Below are positions 1 through 7,994 of a DNA stretch of 64,000 bases, one piece after another. The translations under genes and the position numbers were made by a program. Every line of letters begins with the position of its first letter. The first letter of the stretch is position 1. The notes under the pieces were generated by a model. It had not been told where the DNA came from and did not search any database. It worked only from the letters and a program-made list of their open reading frames with translations. The stretch spans positions 2,766,001-2,830,000 of the forward strand of contig NZ_RIBP01000004.1 in the NCBI RefSeq assembly GCF_007273535.1. The letters run 5' to 3'. The DNA comes from Niallia circulans. GTDB taxonomy: Bacteria; Bacillota; Bacilli; Bacillales; Cytobacillaceae.

Positions 1-293
1 CGTTATTCTCTCTATATCCGCTTTTTATCGCCGGAATGTTCGTGTTTGGATTTGGTGATTCCATCATCGGACCTTCATTCAATGGAATGCTTTCCAAGTC
101 TGCCCCTGCTAGTGAACAAGGCAGGATTCAAGGAGGCAGCCAATCTATTCAAGCATTAGCAAGAATAATAGGACCAATTATAGGCGGACAAATCTATGTA
201 TCCCTTGGTCATGCTGCCCCCGCTTTTATGGGAATGATTTTAATTGCTGCGGCAGCTTTCGTATTATATAAGCGTAAAGATGTGATGAGTTAA
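1..293 (+). CDS. MFS transporter, C-terminal end (partial)
   Basis: The reading frame is open from the first bases of the window, so the true start lies to the left. About 97 residues are visible, containing two hydrophobic segments, a cytoplasmic loop and a short basic tail ending in a YKRKD-type sequence, as in the last helices of 12- to 14-segment major facilitator transporters. The G-rich stretch ARIIGPIIGG resembles the conserved helix-11 region of drug-efflux MFS members. It would act in the cytoplasmic membrane as a proton-driven exporter. The substrate cannot be inferred from this fragment. A weak hairpin about 110 bp downstream probably ends the transcript. Confidence 0.75.
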   Translation, partial: LFSLYPLFIAGMFVFGFGDSIIGPSFNGMLSKSAPASEQGRIQGGSQSIQALARIIGPIIGGQIYVSLGHAAPAFMGMILIAAAAFVLYKRKDVMS

Positions 294-404
294 GGTACTA
301 ATGTATTTAAGTGAATTCATTTGGAGTACTGGGTACTATTGGTGTAAGTAGTCCGAATTAGTAGAGGAACATAACCAGTCCTAACAATAGATATTAGCGT
401 TTTT

Positions 405-436
405 AATAGTCACCATATTTGGCGACTATTTATTTA
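405..436 (+). terminator. Probable terminator after the MFS gene
   Basis: Two 11-base arms starting AATAGTC and ending GACTATT pair with one mismatch around a 4-base loop and are followed by a T-rich TATTTATTT tract. It is moderately convincing. Confidence 0.5.
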
Positions 437-527
437 CAAAAAATACCCAATACATATACTTGGCAAATGAAACTTTATTAATCATTAGACGTATATAATT
501 ACAATATTTAACAAAAGAGGTGTTAAC

Positions 528-923
528 ATGCCAAATGACTTTTACTTTGGAGACTCTATGTTCCAATTTGGTCCGATTTTTATCGGAATTGTGTTTGTCT
601 TCGTTATTGGTAGTATTTTATTTGCCATTTTTAAAGGAATTGGCGAGTGGCATAAAAATGAGCAGTCGCCCAGGCTAAGTGTGCCAGCAGTGATTAAAGC
701 AAAACGTACAGATGTCAGAAGAAGTTCAAATCATGATAATCATCATTCTTCGAGTACTATATATTATGTCACCTTTGAGTTTGAAAGTGGCGACAGAACA
801 GAGTTTCATGTTTCAGGTAAAGAATATGGGCTGCTTTCTGAAAATGACACAGGAATTTTAAACTTTCAAGGCACTAGGTTTTTAGGATTTGATAGAAAAA
901 GTATGAATCAAGAAAATTTGTAA
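528..923 (+). CDS. DUF2500 family membrane protein
   Basis: The protein has 131 residues. One hydrophobic segment lies at about residues 13-36, followed by a basic stretch and a beta-rich domain of about 75 residues. The sequence YYVTFEFESGDRTEFHV followed by GLLSENDTGIL is characteristic of DUF2500, a family of small Bacillus and enterobacterial membrane proteins of unknown function. A histidine-rich loop (NHDNHH) near residues 67-72 lies in the variable linker. The start is supported by AAAGAGGTG seven bases upstream of ATG. It appears monocistronic and is followed by a strong hairpin. No function is assigned. Confidence 0.8.
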   Translation: MPNDFYFGDSMFQFGPIFIGIVFVFVIGSILFAIFKGIGEWHKNEQSPRLSVPAVIKAKRTDVRRSSNHDNHHSSSTIYYVTFEFESGDRTEFHVSGKEYGLLSENDTGILNFQGTRFLGFDRKSMNQENL

Positions 924-975
924 GCAATAAACATCCGGACTTATTAAGATTATTGAAATTATTGTATGCCATAAT

Positions 976-1008
976 GAAGAGCCTAGGAATCTTCCTAGGC
1001 TCTGTTTA
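976..1008. terminator. Strong hairpin terminator
   Basis: A perfect 12-base inverted repeat (AGAGCCTAGGAA with its complement) with a very short loop is followed by TGTTTAATT. It lies between the DUF2500 gene and the oppositely oriented monooxygenase-like gene. Confidence 0.75.
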
Positions 1009-1075
1009 ATTCTCTCGAAAAGGTAACAGGACGCTTGCGTAGCTTTGAATAATACTTTGTGAGTTCCGTAATTTG

Positions 1076-1381
1076 TTACTCAGCAACCACTGAGAACTGC
1101 TTTACAGTTGGGATAATGGCTGCTAGCTCTTTATCAGGGTATTTTTTCTCAAGCTCATGAATATCTTTAAACTCTGTGCTTCTTACCCACTGCAAATAAT
1201 CTTCCTTAGTCTCCCATTCCATATGGACGGTGATTTCTCCTTTGTGTTTGTCTGTTTGCAGGAGGAGAAAACGGATAAAACCGGGATTTTTATCTACTAA
1301 TCGTGAGCGGTTTTTGTATATTTCAATCACTTCATCTGCTTTATCTGCTGGTACTGGAAAAGTTGAATGGACGATAAACAT
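1076..1381 (-). CDS. Antibiotic-biosynthesis monooxygenase (ABM) domain protein, HmoA/IsdG-like
   Basis: A 101-residue single-domain protein of the dimeric alpha-beta barrel ABM fold, the group containing haem-degrading IsdG/HmoA and quinol monooxygenases. The Trp (residue 65, in YLQWVRS) and His (residue 75, in DIHELEKK) of the IsdG Asn-Trp-His triad are present. The Asn position near residue 6 reads Ser by my alignment, so haem degradation is uncertain. It is a soluble protein without a signal peptide. The ATG is preceded by a GAGGAGT-like site. The gene stands alone between convergent and divergent neighbours. An alternative role is a general ABM-fold stress protein. Confidence 0.75.
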   Translation of the reverse strand: MFIVHSTFPVPADKADEVIEIYKNRSRLVDKNPGFIRFLLLQTDKHKGEITVHMEWETKEDYLQWVRSTEFKDIHELEKKYPDKELAAIIPTVKQFSVVAE

Positions 1382-1564
1382 TGGCTAGACTCCTCTAACA
1401 TTGATTTTCTTTATCGTACCATAAATCTTGTTTGACGAAAATTGATGTACCAGAAGGAATGCGTTGTGGCAATATGGAATTTATTATGTAGGCTAGTTTG
1501 CAATTTGCGATAACGTTTTTCCTAAACCGGTTTTACGTGTGGACATCATAGAGGGGTGGTTGTT

Positions 1565-2065
1565 TTGCAGGTAAGAGTATTAAAACCAAAGGATGCTAAG
1601 GAATATTGGGGTTTGCGGTTGATTACATTAAATCAGCATCCAGATGCATTCCTACTAACATTGGAAGAGGAGCAAAAACGGCTTTATCCTATCAAGCGCA
1701 TTTCCGCATTATTGAAGGACCCGACAAGAATTACCATTGGGGCGTTTATAGACGAGCGCCTTGTTGGCACTATCACACTTCAAAAGGAAACCTATAAGAA
1801 AATCAAGCATAAGGCAAGTGTTCTGTCGTTTTTTATTGAAGATGCATACCGCAACAAAGGGATTGGGAGAAGGCTTTTGACAGAGGTGATTACCTTATCA
1901 AGAAGACTGGAGATTGAACAATTGCTGTTGGCGGTTGTATCAACAAATGCTGGAGCTATTGCTTTATACGAATCGATGGGGTTCACTGTTTTTGGCTTGG
2001 AAAAAAAGGCCTTAAAGGTGAATGGCCAATATTTTGATGAACAACATATGATTTTTTATTTATAA
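1565..2065 (+). CDS. GNAT family N-acetyltransferase
   Basis: About 166 residues with the GNAT acetyl-CoA fold. Motif A reads FFIEDAYRNKGIGRRLL, with the R-x-x-G-x-G pyrophosphate loop at roughly residues 98-103, and a typical motif B follows (NAGAIALYESMGF). It would transfer acetyl from acetyl-CoA to an unidentified amine. I place the start at TTG 1565: GAGGGG at 1551-1556 is an ideal ribosome site eight bases upstream, whereas the earlier GTG at 1556 overlaps that site. It is followed after 38 bp by the DJ-1 family gene and may share its transcript. Confidence 0.85.
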   Translation: MQVRVLKPKDAKEYWGLRLITLNQHPDAFLLTLEEEQKRLYPIKRISALLKDPTRITIGAFIDERLVGTITLQKETYKKIKHKASVLSFFIEDAYRNKGIGRRLLTEVITLSRRLEIEQLLLAVVSTNAGAIALYESMGFTVFGLEKKALKVNGQYFDEQHMIFYL

Positions 2066-2103
2066 TACATAAACAAAATCAATAAAAAGAAGGAGAGGGC
2101 GAA

Positions 2104-2706
2104 GTGGAAACGAGAAGTGTTGGCATTTTACTGTTTGATGACGTAGAAGTATTGGATTTTGCAGGTCCCTTTGAAGTGCTGTCTATTACATCTTTTAAGG
2201 ATCGGGATGATGTTAAGCCATTCAAAGTCGAAACAGTGTCTGAGACTGGGAAAAGCATTTCAGCAAGAAACAGGCTGCAAGTCGTACCAGACTATTCCTT
2301 TGATACAGCACCACCTTTTGATATTCTGGTTGTGCCTGGAGGTTCTGGTGCTAGATTAACGGAATTACATAATGACAGGCTGATAGACTGGATTAAAGAG
2401 CAGGACAAAACGACAGAAATGACGACATCTGTTTGCACTGGCGCTTTATTGCTGGCACAGGCTGGATTACTTGATGGCAAAAGAGCGACTACACATTGGG
2501 CTTCCTATGATTTGTTTGCAGATCTTTTTCCGAACGTGGAGGTCGTTAGAGAAGTTAAATTTGTCGATGAAGGCAGAATTGTAACATCAGGCGGTATTTC
2601 GGCAGGGATTGTAATGGCTTTTCATCTTGTCGAAGTATTAGTTGGCTTAGAAGAAAAATGGAATGCAGCCAAACGAATGGAGTATGATTTGCCAGAAAGA
2701 AAATAA
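2104..2706 (+). CDS. DJ-1/PfpI family protein (isonitrile hydratase-like)
   Basis: 200 residues, full length for a single-domain DJ-1/PfpI (class I glutamine amidotransferase-like) protein. The nucleophile elbow is SVCTGA with Cys111, followed by LLAQAGLLDGKRATTHW. The N-terminal VEVLDFAGPFEV, with its Asp, is typical of the subfamily containing isonitrile hydratase and the sensor domains of GlxA-type AraC regulators. There is no helix-turn-helix, so it is probably an enzyme or small-molecule sensor in the cytoplasm. The start is GTG with AAGGAGAGGG upstream. A strong terminator follows. The substrate is unknown. Confidence 0.85.
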   Translation: METRSVGILLFDDVEVLDFAGPFEVLSITSFKDRDDVKPFKVETVSETGKSISARNRLQVVPDYSFDTAPPFDILVVPGGSGARLTELHNDRLIDWIKEQDKTTEMTTSVCTGALLLAQAGLLDGKRATTHWASYDLFADLFPNVEVVREVKFVDEGRIVTSGGISAGIVMAFHLVEVLVGLEEKWNAAKRMEYDLPERK

Positions 2707-2707
2707 A

Positions 2708-2740
2708 GAAAGAAGGCTTCTTGTTTGAAGCCTTCTTTTC
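2708..2740. terminator. Bidirectional terminator
   Basis: AGAAGGCTTC pairs with its complement around TTGTTT and is followed by TTTTC. It sits between two convergent genes and has A residues on the other side, so it could serve both. Confidence 0.8.
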
Positions 2741-2745
2741 ATCGT

Positions 2746-3666
2746 TTACTTATAAGAAATCGCTTCAAGTGTGTGCGTATTTTTTGTTTGCAAATATTGA
2801 GTGAAAAGCTCAACAGATAGAGGATGAATCCCGGTTTTAGATAGCACGTAAGAAAAATGGCGGTTAATCTGTTCATTTTTAAGGCGAATTGGATGGATTG
2901 TTTTCATATGCAGCTCTTTTTGGATTGAATATTTAGAAACTATCGAAATGCCTATTCCTGCTTCCACCGACTCTTTAATTATTTGCGTGCTCCCAAATGA
3001 CCGTAAAATCAGCGGAGAAAAAGCGTGTTCTTTAAAGAGCTTGTCAATGACCTCTCTTGTACCAGAGCCCTCTTCTCGTAATATCCATGTTTCACCATAA
3101 AGGCTTTCTAAATCAATTGTTCGAAAGCTGGATAAAGGATGATCAGCGCTAACGATTATTACTAGTTCATCTTGTTCAAAAGGGGTTATGTGGAGCTGGG
3201 GATGACTTTTGATTTCACCATCGATAATTCCGACATCAAGACTGCCCTCAAGCACTTGATTCATTATCTTGCTCGAATTCTGAATGGTAACTTTCGGTTC
3301 AATTAGTTGATGTACCTTCATAAAGTCAGATATAAATCTCGGCAGCAAATATTCACCAAAAGTGTAGCTAGATCCAATTAAGAGCGGACCACTCACTACT
3401 TTTGTCATATCATGAATAAGGCTTTCGACCTGTTCGTATTCATTTAATATTCTCTTCGCATGATAATATAATATTTCACCAGCCCTGGTAAGCCGAACAT
3501 ATTTATTTGTTCTGTCGAAAAACTTCACTTCATATTTCTTTTCCAATGCCTTAATGGAAAGTGTTACTGCAGATTGTGTAATATGCAGCTCTTCGGCAGC
3601 TCTTGTAAAATTCTTTTTTTCCGCTACTGTGACAAATGTCAATAAATGATAATCCAATCCCTTCAC
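2746..3666 (-). CDS. LysR family transcriptional regulator
   Basis: 306 residues. The N-terminal winged helix-turn-helix (about residues 4-62) includes RAAEELHITQSAVTLSIKAL and FDRTNKYVRLTRAG, classical for LysR. A substrate-binding domain of periplasmic-binding fold occupies about residues 90-295. It has the ordering of CysL/CbbR-like members, but the effector cannot be read from sequence. The start is GTG with AAGGAGAGT upstream. The 254-bp gap to the ABC transporter gene also holds that gene's promoter, so divergent control of the transporter is possible but unproven. LysR proteins commonly repress their own transcription. Confidence 0.9.
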   Translation of the reverse strand: MKGLDYHLLTFVTVAEKKNFTRAAEELHITQSAVTLSIKALEKKYEVKFFDRTNKYVRLTRAGEILYYHAKRILNEYEQVESLIHDMTKVVSGPLLIGSSYTFGEYLLPRFISDFMKVHQLIEPKVTIQNSSKIMNQVLEGSLDVGIIDGEIKSHPQLHITPFEQDELVIIVSADHPLSSFRTIDLESLYGETWILREEGSGTREVIDKLFKEHAFSPLILRSFGSTQIIKESVEAGIGISIVSKYSIQKELHMKTIHPIRLKNEQINRHFSYVLSKTGIHPLSVELFTQYLQTKNTHTLEAISYK

Positions 3667-3845
3667 ACTCTCCTTATGCCAGATTTAGCAATACCCATTT
3701 GAAGTATATGTTTTAGTTCGCTGTTAATAGTAAATAACCCTTTAACTATTCTAAAAATACTGAAAATTTACTATTTTCAAACAAAAAACACAAATAAAAA
3801 AAGTCATAAATTTATGCTACTATTTCGAATACGAAAATAATTTTC

Positions 3846-3894
3846 TTGTATAAACAGGGAGAAGCCTCTATAATTAATAATGATTCTCATTTAA
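3846..3894 (+). promoter_or_regulatory. Sigma-A promoter with overlapping Fur-family operator
   Basis: TTGTAT (3846-3851) and TATAAT (3869-3874) are separated by exactly 17 bp. Just downstream, 3876-3894 contains AATAATGATTCTCATTTAA, which by my count matches 14 of 19 positions of the Fur-box consensus. Its place over the transcription start is typical for repression. PerR or Zur boxes are similar, so the metal is an inference. Confidence 0.6.
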
Positions 3895-3920
3895 ACTGAC
3901 AAAAAATAAAGGAGCATATA

Positions 3921-5633
3921 ATGATAAAGCGTTTTTTCACTTATTATTTACCGCATAAAAAGCTATTCATTCTTGATTTTTCAAGTGCTGTCATTGTGGC
4001 GATCCTAGAACTTGCCTTCCCGATGGCTGTAACTTGGTTCATTGACAAACTCCTTCCTGAAGGAAATTGGAGTACCATTGTCTCTGTTAGCTGCGGCTTA
4101 TTGGCATTATACTTAGTAAGCACTTATTTACAATATATTGTAAACTATTGGGGCCATAAGCTTGGCATCAATATAGAAACAGATATGAGAGCACAGCTTT
4201 TCAACCATGTTCAAAGACAAAGCTTTAAATTCTTTGACAACACTAAAACAGGTCATGTGATGAGCAGAATTACGAATGATTTATTTGATATCGGAGAGCT
4301 TGCCCATCACGGTCCAGAGGATTTATTTATTGCGATTATGACGTTTGTCGGCGCATTCTGGATTATGCTGACAATTAATGTAAAGCTTGCGTTAATCGTC
4401 ATATTTATCGTGCCAGTTCTAGTTTGGCTAATTACATACTGCAATAAGAGCATGAATAAAGCTTGGAAGCATATGTACGGTGATATTGCCGATGTTAATG
4501 CCCGTGTTGAAGACAGTGTGTCTGGTGTACGTGTTGTTCAATCCTTTACAAACGAAGAATTCGAAATGGAGCGTTTCTCTGTTAATAACAAACGCTTCAG
4601 AAAAGCAAAAATCGTTGCATATAAAGTGATGTCCTTAACATCATCCTCTGTTTACATGTTAATGCGCTTTTTCACGTTAGTGGTATTAGTTTATGGCGCA
4701 TGGCTGACATTCAATGGTGAACTGACAAACGGTCAGCTTGTTGCATTTATTCTTTATGTGAATATCTTGCAAAAGCCAATTGATAAAATCAGTACATTGC
4801 TTGAGCTTTATCCAAAAGGTATGGCTGGTTTCAGACGTTTCTTAGATTTGCTTGATTCGGAGCCTGAAATTCAGGATCGCCGGGATGCAGTTGAAATGCC
4901 TGCATTACGCGGGGACATTCAATTTAATGATGTAACATTTGGCTATGATAACCGCACTGTATTGGATAAAATTAGTCTTAACATAAAAGCAGGCGAAACA
5001 GTTGCATTCGTTGGTCCTTCTGGTGCAGGAAAAACAACAATTTGTTCCCTTGTACCAAGATTTTATGATGTAAACAGCGGTGCCATTAAAATCGATGGCA
5101 TGGATATTCGCGACATGACGAAGCATTCATTGCGTTCACAAATCGGGATTGTCCAGCAGGATGTTTTCTTGTTCACAGGTACGCTTAAGGAAAATATCGC
5201 GTACGGAAAATTGGATGCAACTGATGAAGAAATTCATGCAGCTGTAAAAAGAGCTCATTTAGAGGACTTAATCCGCAAGCTACCAGATGGTTATGAAACA
5301 CAAATCGGAGAGCGGGGCTTGAAGCTTTCCGGCGGACAGAAGCAAAGACTTGCGATTGCGAGAATGTTTTTGAAAAATCCTCCAATTTTAATATTGGATG
5401 AAGCTACTTCTGCATTAGACACAGAAACAGAGCAAATCATTCAAGCATCGCTAAATGAACTTGCGAAAAACCGTACGACACTTGTTATTGCCCACAGATT
5501 GGCAACAATCCGTAATGCTGACCGCATTGTAGTCGTAACAGAAAATGGGATTGAAGAAGAAGGCGGACATGATGAATTGATTGAAAAAGGCGGTATTTTT
5601 GCCAACCTTCATCGTGTTCAATATCAGCGTTAA
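3921..5633 (+). CDS. ABC exporter half-transporter (permease fused to ATPase), YgaD-like
   Basis: 570 residues, the usual length of a bacterial type-IV ABC half-transporter that dimerises in the membrane. The six-helix transmembrane domain spans about residues 1-310. The nucleotide-binding domain follows, with Walker A GPSGAGKTT (about 365-373), signature LSGGQ (469-473), Walker B ILILDEATSALD with Asp493-Glu494, and an H-loop His in VIAHRLAT. It is most similar in my memory to B. subtilis YgaD. Multidrug or lipid export is the family's usual role; the substrate is unknown. It is monocistronic with a strong terminator. The Fur-like box in its promoter suggests metal-responsive expression. Confidence 0.9.
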   Translation: MIKRFFTYYLPHKKLFILDFSSAVIVAILELAFPMAVTWFIDKLLPEGNWSTIVSVSCGLLALYLVSTYLQYIVNYWGHKLGINIETDMRAQLFNHVQRQSFKFFDNTKTGHVMSRITNDLFDIGELAHHGPEDLFIAIMTFVGAFWIMLTINVKLALIVIFIVPVLVWLITYCNKSMNKAWKHMYGDIADVNARVEDSVSGVRVVQSFTNEEFEMERFSVNNKRFRKAKIVAYKVMSLTSSSVYMLMRFFTLVVLVYGAWLTFNGELTNGQLVAFILYVNILQKPIDKISTLLELYPKGMAGFRRFLDLLDSEPEIQDRRDAVEMPALRGDIQFNDVTFGYDNRTVLDKISLNIKAGETVAFVGPSGAGKTTICSLVPRFYDVNSGAIKIDGMDIRDMTKHSLRSQIGIVQQDVFLFTGTLKENIAYGKLDATDEEIHAAVKRAHLEDLIRKLPDGYETQIGERGLKLSGGQKQRLAIARMFLKNPPILILDEATSALDTETEQIIQASLNELAKNRTTLVIAHRLATIRNADRIVVVTENGIEEEGGHDELIEKGGIFANLHRVQYQR

Positions 5634-5636
5634 TCC

Positions 5637-5670
5637 AAAAAGATGCCTGAACAAGGGCATCTTTTTTTTT
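5637..5670 (+). terminator. Rho-independent terminator
   Basis: AGATGCC (5641-5647) pairs with GGCATCT (5656-5662) and is followed by nine T residues. Confidence 0.85.
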
Positions 5671-5752
5671 GGAAAATATCGATTGATATTATTAACCAAT
5701 ATGCGATATATTGGTTATAAGTTAAAATTCGACTAGTATGGAGGTTTGTTAT

Positions 5753-6721
5753 ATGCGCCCGATTTTGTTAGGAATCGCCTCAGCCTTTTTTTTCGCTTTC
5801 ACCTTTGTGTTAAATAAAGCGATGGAGATGAATGGTGGGAGTTGGGTTTGGAGTGCGTCACTGCGGTATTTTTTTATGGTACCATTTTTACTTATACTTG
5901 TTCTTGTTAGGGGTAATTTAAAACCTATTTTAGTGGAGCTACGAGAAAATACAGGTAAATGGGTATTATGGAGCTCTGTTGGCTTTGGGATTTTTTATGC
6001 CTTTATTTGTTTTGCCTCAGCCTATGGACCTGGCTGGCTCGTTGCGGGAACATGGCAGCTGACAATCATCTCTGGAACATTACTTGCACCGCTGTTTATG
6101 GAGAAGAAGTATACAAAAGGCGGAGAAGCAATTATGGTGCGCAAGAAAATTCCATTTAAAAGCTTAACCTTTTCGGTCTTAATTATTATCGGCATTGCCT
6201 TCATGCAGCTAGAATTTGCGATGAAGCTCTCGTTTGGCACGGCAATGCTTTGCCTTTTGCCGATCCTTGTAGCTTCATTCGCTTATCCTTTAGGTAATCG
6301 CAAAATGATGGAGATCTCAAACGGACGTTTTGATGTTTTCCAGCGGGTGCTTGGCATGACAATTGCAAGCCTGCCTTTTTGGATAATATTATCTATATAC
6401 GGCTTCCTGACAGCAGGACCTCCGTCTAGTTCACAAGTATATCAATCAGGTATTGTTGCCTTGTTTTCTGGTGTTATTGCGACAATTCTCTTTTTCGCAG
6501 CGACAGACTCTGCCAAGGATAATATGCAAACACTTGGTGCTGTTGAGGCGACACAGTCATTTGAAGTACTGTTTGCTTTAATTGGTGAAATGGTGTTTTT
6601 ATCTGTTGGGCTGCCAAGTGCGATGTCTCTTATCGGCATTGCCATCGTTATAGGAGGAATGGTGCTGCATAGTATATTTTCAAGAAATATAAAAAAACTA
6701 AAATTAGCGCAAACTGCTTAA
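5753..6721 (+). CDS. Multidrug resistance efflux transporter family protein (DMT superfamily)
   Basis: 322 residues from the preferred start, all helical and hydrophobic with about ten membrane segments, as in the ten-helix drug/metabolite transporters of the EmrE-like multidrug family. It begins MRPILLGIASAFFFAFTFVLNKAMEMNGG and ends with a basic cytoplasmic tail. It would export an unidentified metabolite or drug from the cytoplasm. I chose ATG 5753 because GGAGG (5740-5744) lies eight bases upstream. The in-frame ATG at 5738 overlaps this site. The gene has its own upstream region after the ABC transporter's terminator and is not obviously part of an operon. Confidence 0.85.
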   Translation: MRPILLGIASAFFFAFTFVLNKAMEMNGGSWVWSASLRYFFMVPFLLILVLVRGNLKPILVELRENTGKWVLWSSVGFGIFYAFICFASAYGPGWLVAGTWQLTIISGTLLAPLFMEKKYTKGGEAIMVRKKIPFKSLTFSVLIIIGIAFMQLEFAMKLSFGTAMLCLLPILVASFAYPLGNRKMMEISNGRFDVFQRVLGMTIASLPFWIILSIYGFLTAGPPSSSQVYQSGIVALFSGVIATILFFAATDSAKDNMQTLGAVEATQSFEVLFALIGEMVFLSVGLPSAMSLIGIAIVIGGMVLHSIFSRNIKKLKLAQTA

Positions 6722-6781
6722 AGAGCATTTATTAAGGTTTTGTTAATTATGCTGGTTTTTTTACTTAAGCTGCAGGTAAAT

Positions 6782-6808
6782 GTATACTTATATAGGGAAT
6801 AAGTATAC
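6782..6808. promoter_or_regulatory. 27-bp inverted repeat, candidate operator
   Basis: GTATACTTAT (6782-6791) and its perfect complement ATAAGTATAC (6799-6808) are separated by 7 bp. It lies about 70 bp upstream of the HAD hydrolase gene. No T tract follows, which argues for protein binding and against a terminator. The binding protein is unknown. Confidence 0.5.
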
Positions 6809-6878
6809 GAAGTGTAAGAACAGACATGACAGTCATGATTTTGGCTATCTAAGAATCTAAATTTGGAGGACCACAAAA

Positions 6879-7652
6879 ATGACCAACGAAGCACGAGAGA
6901 TTAAACTGATTGCCCTCGATATGGACGGCACATTATTAAATGGAGATGGAGAAATTCCAGAAGAAAACCGCAAAGCAATTAAAGAGGCCCAAGATGAAGG
7001 CATTCATGTAGTGCTTAGTACAGGCAGATCTATTGCAACATGCAAGGAGCATTCAGAAAGTTTATTTTTAAAAACCTTCCTTGTTACGGTGAATGGCAGT
7101 GAAATCTGGGATTGGCAAGGAAATCTTATTGAACGGAATTTGGTTGAAGTCGAGCAAATGCGCTGGCTTTGGGAGCTTGCACAAAAGCATGGAGCAAAAA
7201 CATGGGCAATTAGCTGTGGTAAAACATGGAAGGATGAAATGCCTGAGGACCTTGATAAGCTAGAGTGGTTGAAATTCGGTTATCAAATTGAAGACGACAC
7301 AATCCGCAATAATGTCTTAAAGGAACTTCAAGCAAGAGGAGTTTTTGAAATAAGCAATTCCTCCCTTGTAAATATTGAAGTAAATGCATTTGGCATCAAT
7401 AAAGCACGAGGCTTAAAAACCGTTTGCGAGCGCCTTGGTGTTACAATGGATGAAGTGATGGCATGCGGAGACAGCTTGAATGATATCAGCATGATAAAAG
7501 AAGCAGGTATTGGTGTTGCTATGGGCAATGCACAGGATATCGTCAAGGAAACAGCAGATGTGACGACAAAAACGAATGACGAAAATGGTGTCGCATACGC
7601 AATTCGTACTTGGGCGTTGAAAAAGGCGAAAGAGCCAGCCTTAAAAAAATAA
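6879..7652 (+). CDS. Cof-type HAD-IIB family hydrolase
   Basis: 257 residues of the haloacid dehalogenase superfamily with a C2 cap, as in Cof/YidA sugar-phosphate and FMN phosphatases. Motif I is LDMDGTLL (nucleophile and acid Asp about residues 14 and 16). Motif II is STGRS, and motif IV GDSLNDISMIKEAGIGVAMGNA lies near residues 197-218. It would dephosphorylate a small phosphorylated metabolite in the cytoplasm with Mg2+. The start ATG has TGGAGGA upstream. The proBA promoter begins directly after the stop, so this gene and proBA are separate units. A palindrome at 6782-6808 may control it. Confidence 0.9.
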   Translation: MTNEAREIKLIALDMDGTLLNGDGEIPEENRKAIKEAQDEGIHVVLSTGRSIATCKEHSESLFLKTFLVTVNGSEIWDWQGNLIERNLVEVEQMRWLWELAQKHGAKTWAISCGKTWKDEMPEDLDKLEWLKFGYQIEDDTIRNNVLKELQARGVFEISNSSLVNIEVNAFGINKARGLKTVCERLGVTMDEVMACGDSLNDISMIKEAGIGVAMGNAQDIVKETADVTTKTNDENGVAYAIRTWALKKAKEPALKK

Positions 7653-7654
7653 TG

Positions 7655-7682
7655 TTGAAACAAAAAAAATAACTGCTATAAT
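7655..7682 (+). promoter_or_regulatory. proBA promoter
   Basis: TTGAAA (7655-7660) and TATAAT (7677-7682) with 16 bp between. It starts just three bases after the stop of the upstream gene and would put transcription start near 7689, at the head of the T-box leader. Confidence 0.65.
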
Positions 7683-7688
7683 AAATAA

Positions 7689-7940
7689 AAAAAGAAGAAC
7701 CGAACGAAGAGAAAGAACTAGTATGCGATAACCATTCGTAAAAGAGAGTGGAGCTTATAAGCTGAAAGGCTCCATGACGACATGCCGCAGAACCTGCCTT
7801 TCGAGTCCTATAAAAATAGGCGTTTAATCTGGCGTTATCAGACAAAGTGGGGTAATGAGACTAGTTTCTCTTATCCAATTAAGGTGGTACCACGGAAAGC
7901 TCTTTTCGTCCTTTTTACAGGATGAAAAGAGCTTTTTTTT
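7689..7940 (+). promoter_or_regulatory. T-box riboswitch, predicted to sense uncharged proline tRNA
   Basis: The leader carries the diagnostic T-box AAGGTGGTACCACGG at 7881-7895, which binds the tRNA acceptor end. It is followed by a terminator whose 17-bp stem (one G-U pair) runs from about 7896 to 7936 with a T tract to 7940. The antiterminator would form between the T-box region and the first arm of that stem. In the probable specifier loop, GAA is followed by CCT at 7793-7795, a proline codon, which fits the downstream proB and proA. Proline starvation should therefore allow read-through. The exact stem I folding was not computed. Confidence 0.88.
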
Positions 7941-7994
7941 ATTGATTGTGAGCAATTGATAGGTGAGAATTGTGAAGGGTTGGAGGAAATCGAC

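Noticed and set aside
1522..1531. AAACCGGTTT palindrome before the GNAT gene
   Set aside because: Only ten bases and no other regulatory context; could occur by chance.
7956..7994. Upstream start of proB at 7956
   Set aside because: No ribosome site; GTG 7995 has GGAGG at the right distance and matches normal ProB length.
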